Part shown: positions 55,381 through 64,000 of the stretch, piece after piece
How the letters are laid out: the number at the start of each line of letters is the position of its first letter
Position numbering within the stretch: the first letter of the stretch is position 1
Assembly: GCA_039090855.1 (NCBI GenBank)
Contig: CM076991.1
Coordinates: 103,800,021 to 103,864,020, forward strand
Reading direction: 5' to 3'
Origin: Macrothele yani
Lineage: Eukaryota; Arthropoda; Arachnida; Araneae; Macrothelidae
Length of the DNA stretch: 64,000 bases
The notes under the pieces: model-generated
The model's input: the letters and a program-made list of their open reading frames with translations, nothing else
Database searches by the model: none
Told to the model about the DNA's origin: nothing
Made by a program: the position numbers and the translations under genes

Positions 55381-56455
55381 GATTTTTAATATTGAACTAT
55401 CATTTTACGAAATTTTTCGAAATTGCGCCTTAAAATTTCATTTCAATACCTGCTTTTTAATCTTATATACCTTTCGGCGTGTTACACAGAATAAATGGTC
55501 TATGACTTCTAAATTCATTTTAGGTTTTTTTTTTTGCTTATATGTACCCATATGTCAGACAACATTTTTTTTGGCGTCGTCGATTTATTACAGGGAAATG
55601 ATTTACTACAAGGAACGTGAATGCCGTTGTACAACGATTTAGTTTCAGTTGAGACCCTTTCATTTTTTTTTCCCCTTTTAGCCATGCAAAATCACATTTG
55701 CTCTTGAATGATGGGTCACAATTTCAATCAACGAACTGCAGACTTGGTTAATTTAAACATGACGTCCGTGACGACAGCATGCCGGGAAATGTCTGGCGTT
55801 GCCGGCGTTCCAAACAAAATGCAGTTGGCTTAACAATAAAAGAACTTCGCAAGTTTTTTTCTTTTTCTGTACTGACGAAGTAGTAGGAGGTAAAAGTTTG
55901 GCCCAATGTCTTTTTAAGGTCATCCAGAGATGGCGTTTTAGACCACCCATGTGGATGGGAGGAAGAACCAGCACAGGCATTTAGAGAATGAATGTGTGGC
56001 TACATATCACGCATTAGAAAATTAATTTCCTCTTTTCAGCCCACGCCTTCAGCAAAGCTCTGATTCGCGTCGAATTTCACACTTACTGATGCGTTGGTTG
56101 GGAGTCAGAAAATCTGAACACGCTCATTCGACGAAGTGCTTTATAATAAGAGGCAGTAATGCCAACTGAAAAACAAAATTAATTACCAATCTCTTAGTGA
56201 AAATTAAACTGTATTCTTTAAAATGTTGCGGAACTAAATCTAACTGTAAAGAAATGCACGAAATGATAAAAACATAACTGTACTCAGTACGCACACACAT
56301 GCACAGGCACTTGTAGAAAGATGTTTCGCACTGTTCATCCTTTTGTGCTTGTAAATGAACACAGTTTTACGCAAAACATCAAATACATATGAATATTTCA
56401 ATCTTTACCACTTCTTCTGTCCCTTAGAATATTTACGGCTCATTCTGTATGTTTA
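55381..56455. other. Spacer, no gene
   Basis: No supported feature beyond T and A homopolymers. Confidence 0.5.
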
Positions 56456-57535
56456 ATGGCTTGTATGCACACATTTATCGATTATGAAAAGGCCTTTGAT
56501 TCGGTGAAACCATTAGCAGTTACAATGGCTCTGAAATCCTGCGGTATTGAAGATGCATACATTAATATTATTAATAACATCTATGAAAATGCAAGTGCAA
56601 AGATTAGGCTGTTTGAAAATACAACACACATAAAAATTGGAAAGGGAGTGAGACAAGGTGACACCATATCTCCGAAGCTCTTTAATGCCACATTGGAAAA
56701 TGTCTTTCAATCACTGAACTGGGAAAACAAAGGGATAAAGATTAATGGAGATTATCTAACTCACCTTCGTTTTACTGATGACGTAGTCATTTTTGCAACT
56801 ACCCTATCAGAGCTGCAGAGTATGATCCAGGAACTTGCTGACAAGAGTAAAGATGTCGGATTAAAAATTAACTTTCAGAAGACAAAAGTGATGTTCAATG
56901 CTTTTACAAGAAATGAAGATCTATCGATTGATGGAGAAAAGCTGGAGATTACAGATACATACGTTTATCTTGGATAGCAGATATCAAGTGAGGGTCACAT
57001 TGATGAAGAAATTAATCGGCGTACAAAACTTGCCTGGAGAGCTTTTGGAAGAAATAGCATAATTTTCAAGAGCAATATGCCATTATGTCTCAAAAGAAAA
57101 GTGTTTGATCAGTGCATCCTTCCAGTGCTTACGTATGGTGCAGAGACGTGGACCTTAACTAAAAGAGACATACAAAGGCTGCAGACAACTCATAGAAGCA
57201 TGGGGAGGTGCATGCTTGGTGTAACCAGGAGAGATAAGAAGAGGAACTCGTGGATCCGAAAAATGACAAGAGTGGAAGACATCATGATCAGAGTTAAATC
57301 CCTGAAATGGCAATGGGCTAGACATACTGCCAGAAGGACAGATCATCGATGGACAGCCGAAATTTTAGATTGGATTCCAAGGGACAGGAAAAGACCCAGA
57401 AGAAGACCACATGGGAGATGGGTGGATGAAATTCGAAAGTATGCGGGAGTAACATGGAGGGTGGCACAAGACAGACCGTTGTGGAAGAAACTTGGGGAGA
57501 CCTTCATCCAGCAGTGGATTGATAATGGTTGACAA
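56456..57535 (+). pseudogene. RTE-type reverse transcriptase and C-terminal domain, one nonsense codon
   Basis: The frame is continuous from 56456 to 57535 except for one TAG at 56975-56977. Reverse transcriptase motifs are visible: FIDYEKAFDSV (first catalytic aspartate), GVRQGDTISPKLF, and LRFTDDVVIFA (the usual FADD motif with Ala to Thr). The downstream part has RTKLAWRAFGRN, GAETWTLTKRD, IPRDRKRPRRRPHGRWVDEI and ends GETFIQQWIDNG, typical of the RTE clade. The endonuclease and RT N-terminus are missing (5' truncation near 56465). The sister fragment at 54720 has CAG where this has TAG. It is the best preserved retrotransposon ORF here. Confidence 0.88.
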
Positions 57536-57552
57536 TGATGATGATGATGATA
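56465..57552 (+). mobile_element. RTE-type non-LTR retrotransposon, 5' truncated
   Basis: It ends with a GAT-rich tandem tail (57528-57551) right after the ORF, as RTE elements do. It is the reference copy for the fragments at 3450, 3600, 34316 and 54500. No target duplication could be fixed. Confidence 0.85.
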
Positions 57553-58373
57553 CACACACCTGCCACTGAATTAGGAACCTTTATGCAGATGTTCGTAAAC
57601 GTCACTTGTGCAGCGTATACGTGGTCACGAGCAGTGGCGCACCCAGAATTTCTTCATGGGAGTAGCCCAAAATATTGACGATGCAAATAAAAATTCCCCG
57701 AAAACATCCAAAATATTGGGAAACGATAAAAGTATTTCAGCCATATTAAAGTGCGTTTCCAACGATTCGTAATAAACAGTCATTTGCAAAAGTTTAAGAC
57801 CCCCTGTCAATTTATTGAAAATTAAGATTTTCAAAGAAACAACTAATTACAAGTTAGAGATATTTGAAAAAAATGACACCACAGATGAATACTTACAATC
57901 TTTGGAACACGAAAAGACCGAAATCAATACTTTGTGCGGCTACCTTTGTTTTTTATAAAGGACAGAATACGATGTGGCATATTCTCAATCAGGGATTTGC
58001 TGTAGTCACTTGGAATATCTTTGCATCACACGTACTTTATCGCATCGATCAAAGCTTGGGAATTTGATGGCTGTTTTTCTGCTACCTTGTCTTTTAAAAT
58101 GGTCCACAAATGTTCGATGGGCTTAAAGTCGGGACTATTACTGGGCCAGTGAAGCACAGTTGCGTTTTACTTCTGCAAGCAGTCTTTTACTGCCTTTTAT
58201 CCGTAGCATGGAGCACCATCATGCATAAATATTGTGCATATGTGCCCTTGCATATGAGTTAGCTTCCGACGTACCAGTTAGGTAGTGCCTAGTTACCAAC
58301 TTAAAAGGACCAGTCATGGTAGTGCCTGCCGGGAAAAAAGATAATGAAGCAGTACCGGATGCTGACACAGCAT

Positions 58374-59307
58374 TAGGGAGGGGCACATCTGTGGGTAACA
58401 TAGATGATCGACATCGGTGGTTACTCATTATCGACAGTATCGGTGGAAATTTTCGATGTATCGGTGAAAACCTCGATGTTTTTGCCAATAAGCCGAAAAA
58501 TTCGTTGTTTTCAATCTGAAGAAAATACGCAATAGATGTGCAAAACCTCTGTTCAATATAGCAGTGATTACTCACTAATTACATCGGGTAACTAATAATA
58601 TTATATTAAAATGCTCAATGCATTAGTAGAAAACTCTCTTTTTGTTCGATGCATCGTTGTAAACTTCGATGTTTTGCTACTAAACTGAAAAACTCGCACT
58701 TTTCCACTTGCACCAGTAAATGAGCACACGATTTGTAAAATCTCTCTTTAATATAACAGCGATACTCACCAGTTCAACAACCATTAACATAATATTTGTT
58801 AAAACGCTGGATGCATCGGGAAAACCTCGATGTTTCTTCGATGCATCGATGAGAACCTCGATGTTTTGCTAATAAACTGAAGAATTCGCACTTTTCCATC
58901 TGTAGCAATGAATGGGCGATCTATTTGTAAAATCTCCGTTCAATATAACGGTGATACTCAACAATGCAACATCTAGTAACGTAATATTTGTTGAAACCCC
59001 CGATGTATCGGTGGAAACCTCGATGTTTTTTTCGATGCATCGGCTCACATGTCTTCCAGGAAAAGATCTCGGTTTTCGCTAACGAATCAAGCAAAACAAC
59101 CAATAGGAAGGTGATATTTCTTTCCTCTGTATAGTTATGAATGTAACAAAAAAGATGTATTTACTTTTCGTAGAAGATATTCTCTTCCAGTTCCAAACAT
59201 CGGTCACAAACCTTTGATGTTTTTTCGATGTATCGACTCCTGCAACATCGATCATCGGTGGCAAAACATCGATGTTCAAAAACATCGAAGTTTTTTGCCC
59301 ATCCCTA
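58374..59307. mobile_element. hAT-type MITE rich in 'ATCGATG' motifs
   Basis: The ends TAGGGAGGGGC and GCCCATCCCTA are flanked by an 8-bp duplication CACAGCAT / CACAGCAC (58366-58373 and 59308-59315), as for hAT. The interior has about three diverged 200-bp units, each with ATCGGTGGAAA, CCTCGATGTTTT and AATATAACAG/CGGTGAT. No coding sequence. It sits inside a Tc1 transposase gene. Confidence 0.8.
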
Positions 59308-59619
59308 CACAGCACCCCATATCATCTGACTAGGCGGATGTCTCACGGTTTATTTTTCATCAAACCTATTTGCCTTTTGGTCGTCGAAAATGTGCTGATT
59401 CAAATTGACGCACAGTTGATTCATCGGAAAAAGAACTTGGCTCCAATTTTCAGCAGTCCACGGTTGATGACGCTTCGCAAACTGGAGTCTTTTCTTTGTC
59501 ATTGCAGAGCTTAGTCTAGGTTTATGTACAGGTTTATAAAACTTTAATCCAAAATCTTTGTGAAGACGTCGGGAAACAGTGCTGATACTAATATCAGACC
59601 CTTTTGAATGGAGAAAGGC

Positions 59620-60093
59620 TATAACGTAGAAGTCTTTTCGTACTTCTACGATAATTTAAAACATCACTATACGAAGAAATAGTTCCTGATATTAAACCTT
59701 AACGGCCAGACGAAACATGTAAACAACAGAAGTCACACTAACGGAAAAGATGCTTTATTCAGGGTGTAGCAAACACATCGTAGCATAGCATATTGCTCTA
59801 AACTCTCCACACACCACACAACTCTTAACACAACGCTCTTTTCACAACGCTCCTTTCAATAATCAGTTTACAACCCAACGCTCGCCCAGCAACAGATTAG
59901 TCGTCGTTTTTATCTCTCGATCTTATCAAAACTCAGGCATACGTCACGTTCATTCAACCTCAATTGTGTTGCCAAACGTATTCGTTTGAGAGAAAAGATA
60001 TTACGTTAAGAGTGAAGAATAACTGAGAATAAACTCAAGATTTACATAGGGAAAGAAACTAAAAAGGAAAGTTAATTTAAAATAAACGTCACA
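59620..60093 (-). mobile_element. Gypsy-type solo LTR (copy 3), uninterrupted
   Basis: On the minus strand it runs from TGTGACGTTTATTTT (60093) to CTACGTTATA (59620), flanked by the 4-bp duplication AGGC (59616-59619 and 60094-60097). At 474 bp it is shorter than copy 1. AATAAA is present near 59765. Its TATA region (GATAAAAACG on the minus strand) is intact, showing the empty state of the site hit in copies 1 and 2. Confidence 0.75.
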
Positions 60094-60562
60094 AGGCTTT
60101 GCATTTCTTGCACGAACTCCTCGAAGAACGCATAACTATTCGCCTTGTGGTATTGCCATCACGCGGGATTGTTTTCCTTGGACGTCCACTTCTCTTTCGG
60201 TCGCTAAATTCACCTGCATCTCAGTATTTCATGATCGTATTATGAATAGCTGTCTTGCTCATTCACCTTTCTGCCTTTATCATGTTCGGAGTATCCTTCA
60301 TGATATAAAGTCACTATTTGTGCGCTCTGAGTAACACTTATTATTGACATGTTTTTGCCCATTTTACGCTATATAGAAAATACGTACAAAACCTCTCAGT
60401 ATGAAAACCAGAAGCAAACTGACGCTCGCACGTTTCCCTCAACAGCTGCTTCTGTAGGATGATGCAACACCGACAGGGAGTCGAATAATACAGACAGTAG
60501 CTGAAGCAATTTGTAGAAATCTTCTAATACCTGTGTTGGTCTTAAACGTTTACAAATGACTG

Positions 60563-60994
60563 TACATATTTAATGCGAAAAAATGGTCACCCGGTCGCAG
60601 TGCGACAACGTTTTTCCAACTGGCGACCAGTTTTTGTTTATCTTAAAGAAGACAAATAAAGAAATTCCGCGACTTTAATTTTTCTGAATTATTTTCGTAG
60701 AATACGCTTATCTATATTTTAATGTTTGATCGAAAGGAAATAGATTTAACAGGAGAGATCAAGTACCAATTTACGGCGGCAGGTCCGCGGACTCCATACA
60801 TTTTTGGCGTCAGAGCTGAGACACCAAGAGGTCTAAGCGGTGAACGCATGGATTTCCACATATGCACATATGCACGACGAACATCGTGAGCCATGACGTC
60901 ACAAATACCAGAGGTGGATAGATGAAACTCATTGGCTCATCAGCGGCCTGCCGCCGCTGAACGTATTACTCATTCATAGAAGAGTGAACCTCAG
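60563..60994. promoter_or_regulatory. Possible promoter strip upstream of hAT transposase
   Basis: TGACGTCA (a CRE element) at 60894-60901 and an inverted CCAAT box (ATTGG) at 60931-60935 lie in a GC-richer strip before the transposase pseudogene. They could belong to the element's own promoter. Terminal repeats were not identified. Confidence 0.3.
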
Positions 60995-61804
60995 TTGGCA
61001 CAGCGAATTTTTAATGCCCAAGTTGCCGTGAAAGTAGTAAAAAAACGTTGTCCGACTATCATGCCTCAAATAACCTTGTTCGGGGTTTTTTCGAAGAAAA
61101 ACAATTCTGCGATTTACAATTCTGTCGTAAGTGAAGTGCAAAATTCAGACTGTTCAAACTTCATTCTATGTGACCTATCTGACTTAACTGAGCCTATCGT
61201 TTTATATTCTGAACATAAACAGGATGAGTGGCAGTGATGCCAGCAGTGGTGAAAATTTTAGTCATGGACTCTCTAGTTCTAGTACCAAACAGCAGTCAGG
61301 AAGAAAGGAATTTGAAAGCAAGAAAACTGGTAAACGAGTGATCCAAAGTTATTGGTTTGAAAAATTTGCATGACTTGAACTTGACACAAGAAACACCTTA
61401 CTATATTACTCCTTTCGTAAAAAATTCACGCACATTAGTGATCAAAATTCAGAGCTTGTAAATGGCTATGCAGCACTTTTTCGACCTGGAAAGCCTGAAG
61501 ATTCACGATGCAAGTAAATTTCATAAACGTTGTGTAAAAGCAGAACTAGTCAAAAAGGATCCAGTTTCCTCCCCTCTATCAAAATGCATCCGCAAAGCTT
61601 CGCAAGAACAAATTTCTCAAATGTGTATGTTTTCCAATACTGCATATTTCATAGCTTATTACTGTAAACCACTTTAACGTTTTGAGAAACATATTGAACT
61701 AATCCGAAAAAAAAATCGTGCCCAATTCAATAACGAGAAACTGTGCACCATGTAGAAAATAGTCAAACTATACTAGTAATCCGATTTATTGGCGTAAGAA
61801 TATA

Positions 61805-63032
61805 CACTATATTGCCAAAAGTCACCGGACACCCTTCAAAAGCAAATGAACGGATCCGCTGCGTTGTTAACATGCGCGGTATAGCTGCAAACGGTATAAA
61901 AACAAGCCTGCAGCTGACGGCGATCGTATCGCACTGTGAGGTTGAGTGGAAATGTCGCTGCGGCAGAGAACTAACTTTGAGAAAGGAAAGATTGTTGGGT
62001 GTTATATTAGTGGGTTGTCCATAACAGAAACCGAGAGGCGTTTAAACATACCTTAGTGAACTGTTTTGGATGTACTGAATAAGTGGAAGACACATGGCGT
62101 GTCTGAAGCAGCAAAACATCCGGGCAAACCAAAGAAAATCAGTGATAGAGGACGTCGAAGCCTCAGGAGAGTCGTTACAGTTAATCGGCGGAGTAATGTA
62201 CAAGACCTCAGTGTACAGGTGAATAAAAATTCTGGAACCTCGGTATGTACACGTACCATTCGCAGAGAACTTCATTCCATGGGTTACCGTGGTCGTGCAC
62301 TGCTCATAAGATTTTCATCTCCACTCAGAATGCTACTCGTCGTTCAGCATGGTGTACAGAACATTCATCGTGGACCGTAGATCAATGGAAACCGGTCCTA
62401 TGGACTGATGAATACAGATACACGATCCATCAGTCTGATGGCCGTATGTGGGTGTGGCGGCAGCCGGGGAAACGGTATTTACCACAGTGTACTCTCACTA
62501 CGGTCAAGTTTGGAGCTGGCAGTGTACCCGCGTGGGGGCGTTTCGTGGTATGGTCCCGTCCCATTGGTTATCGTGGACAAACCTGTTAAAAAGCACGTCT
62601 GCTTCGATATTTTGGACAATTATGCCCTATCAACTCTGTGGCAATACTATAGAACCGAGCCTTGTTGGTACCAGCAGGATAATGGATAATGCACCGAATC
62701 ATAAAGCAAGGACTGTTACGGCGTGGTTTGATGATAGTTCCGTATGGTGTGTGGACTGGCCAGTGCAGAGCCCTGATCTTAACTCCATAGATCACCTGTG
62801 GGATGAATTAGAGCGCCGCATAAGAAGTTTGGAACCAAGGACTACTACTAAGCAACAGTTATGGATGGAAACGCATACTTATTGCTGTGTTCCAAAACCT
62901 TGTCGAAAGCATGTCTCGAAGGGTCAGTGCATGCATTAGGGTCAAAGGTGGACCGACACCGCACTAATGTATGTCAATAAATGCTATTTGTGTTTCTCTT
63001 CCAGGTGTCCAGTGACTTTTGTCAATATAGTG
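61805..63032 (+). mobile_element. Tc1-like element (family 'CACTATATTGAC'), full length
   Basis: TIRs CACTATATTGCCAAAAGTCA and complement are flanked by TA at 61803-61804 and 63033-63034. Same family as 11213 and 14202 but complete at both ends. Confidence 0.9.
61951..62968 (+). pseudogene. Tc1-like transposase pseudogene
   Basis: The start MSLRQRTNFEKGKIVGCYIS with LSITETERRLNIP is broken at TAG (62054), then shifts to VLDVLNKWKTHGVSEAAKHP and DRGRRSLRRVVTVNRR. The core has PVLWTDEYRYTIHQSDGRMW (first aspartate), WYQQDNG (second; a 7-bp duplication causes a stop) followed by NAPNHKARTVTAWFDD, and QSPDLNSIDHLWDELE. The last motif carries D where the family has E. It is the least decayed of the three copies but not functional. 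Confidence 0.85.
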
Positions 63033-64000
63033 TATAAATAAGAGTTTCCAAGCTTTCTTACATCAGCCAGATGGCTTGTTCAAGGAAGATAGACAGAAAC
63101 TGCTATTATCCTTGAAAAAGAAGACAGCAGTTTCTGTCTGTCTCCCTTGAAAAAGAAGACAGCAGTTTCTGTCTATCTTCCTTGAACAAGACCCCTGGAT
63201 GTGCGAAAGCTTGGAAACTATTATTTATACATTCTTAAGTCAATAAATTGGTTTACTACTGGTATTATAGTTTGACTATTTTCGCGTGTAGTTGTTATGA
63301 AAACAGAACTTAAGGTACTTCATCAATTGTATTTCATCTTGTATGCAAACTGAGCTACTGTGTAGTGCGCTGTATTTCGAATTCATCATGTGGAACAATA
63401 TTATTAGATGGATCAACTGGCAGATCCAATCAGTCTTGTGTTGTTACATACTACAACATATACATAAAAAATAGTGAGGTGCGTTTCGCTTCTTTGTTTG
63501 GAAACTATCAAGTGAAACAGCTCAAGGACATTTTGAAGCAGTCACTACTGCACTTCAAAGATTAGAAATCCTGTACAAGAAATCTTGTGAGTTGGTAAAC
63601 TTTGGTACCGATGGTGATGGCAGTATGATAGGTGAGAGAGGATGGATTCCAAGTTGACCGAAATTTGTCCTCAAGTAATACAAGTAACTGTATAGCGCAT
63701 AGTCTTCAACTAGCAGTTCTTGATATTTGTTCAAAAGTGTCCTGTGTTATCCAGTAAGAAAAATCCATTAGAGCAATTTTAAAATTGTATAACAACGCAC
63801 CAAAAAGGTTGAGAGAGTTAATTGTTTCTTCTTTTACGTGGAAGATAAAAATTTGTAAATTAAAGGATCTGAATGCTGTGATATGTGTTGTGACTAAGTA
63901 CTGAACACTGGAAGCTTTACTTCGAAACTGGATTCCATTTGTTACACATTTAGAGCATTAATTGAAGTCAACAACAGATGGACCGTTACCAAAAGGATAA

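Larger units (their letters stand above)
57895..60365 (-). pseudogene. Tc1-like transposase pseudogene, split by two insertions
   Basis: The 3' part (58180-57895) gives [20 protein letters not shown] with the third acidic residue, and ends FIKNKGSRTKY. The middle part (59640-59316) gives SISTVSRRLHKDFGLKFYKP, then WTAENWSQV and, after a shift, SFSDESTVRQFES with the first aspartate. The N-terminal part lies at 60098-60365 and is decayed. The second aspartate region lies next to the MITE insertion and is not clear. Confidence 0.75.
57777..60562 (-). mobile_element. Tc1-like element containing a hAT MITE and a solo LTR
   Basis: TIRs CAGTCATTTGCAAAAGTTTA (57777) and its complement ending 60562, followed by TA; the left TA is mutated. 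Subtracting the inserts at 58374-59307 and 59620-60093 leaves about 1.37 kb, a normal Tc1 length. Confidence 0.85.
61755..63283. mobile_element. MITE (family 'GAAAATAGT'), interrupted by a Tc1
   Basis: The ends GAAAATAGTCAAACTATAC and its complement (ending 63283) enclose a hairpin body. Its arms (63033-63104 and about 63161-63229) include TTTCCAAGCTT and GACAGAAACTGCT; a 50-bp piece in the middle is duplicated. The Tc1 at 61805-63032 lies at a TA in the left arm. No target duplication found. Confidence 0.75.
60995..64000 (+). pseudogene. hAT transposase pseudogene (ZMYM1-like/TTF-finger type), split by MITE and Tc1
   Basis: The likely start at 61061 gives MPQITLFGVFSKKNNS. After 61320 it has GKRVIQSYWFEKFA, matching the entry to a TTF-type zinc finger, then a stop. 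After the insertion the core resumes at 63390 with ILLDGSTGRSNQSCVV, where the DGSTD-like motif holds the first catalytic aspartate. A strip near 63670 reads NCIAHSLQLAVLDICSKVS, typical of this hAT group. Several stops and shifts break the frame. The C-terminal dimerisation domain lies outside the window. Host genes of the ZMYM1 type derive from such transposases, but the stops argue against a domesticated gene. Confidence 0.8.

Overview
The window reads as repeat-dense, non-coding DNA from an animal, most likely an arthropod. A chelicerate is possible but I cannot prove it. The grounds are tRNA-derived SINEs with poly(A) tails, a Penelope-like retroelement, RTE non-LTR elements, Gypsy-type solo LTRs and at least eleven Tc1/mariner copies with TA target sites. 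There are also hAT relics, MITEs, satellites and AT-rich spacers without long ORFs. I found no bacterial operon and no convincing host protein-coding gene. Every protein-like segment I recognise belongs to a transposable element, and nearly all are broken.

Layout. 0-1.2 kb: Penelope-like 3' end facing an inverted copy of itself. 3.4-4 kb: RTE 3' ends. 5.0-6.3 kb: a three-part higher-order repeat in which every monomer carries a motif close to the CTCF consensus; a related inverted array lies at 48.4-49.3 kb. 7.3-10.6 kb: solo LTR whose TATA box is split by a mariner; that mariner contains four tandem copies of its own terminal repeat and a 26-copy, 49-bp minisatellite built on its first catalytic motif. 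11.2-16 kb: three degraded Tc1 elements, two nested. 15.95-16.8 kb and 17.4-19.9 kb: two foldback-like arrays; the second has a sister copy at 35.7-37.4 kb with a perfect 8-bp target duplication. 21-27 kb: mariner with a SINE inside it, SINE relics, a CpG-rich candidate promoter and a nearly complete Tc1. 27-38 kb: mostly spacer with SINEs, MITEs and a hAT C-terminal fragment. 38.7-41 kb: a second LTR whose TATA box is split at the same base by a different transposon. 42-48 kb: mariner, Tc1, tandemly duplicated SINE, mariner fragment. 53-64 kb: hAT-like and RTE elements, a Tc1 containing both a hAT MITE and a solo LTR, and a hAT transposase pseudogene interrupted by a MITE that is itself interrupted by a Tc1.

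The parts interact mainly as insertion targets for one another. The observations I rate highest are the CTCF-motif arrays, the foldback family with 8-bp target duplications, the catalytic-motif minisatellite, and the repeated hits on the LTR TATA box. Coordinates come from reading the sequence by eye, so repeat borders may be off by several bases.
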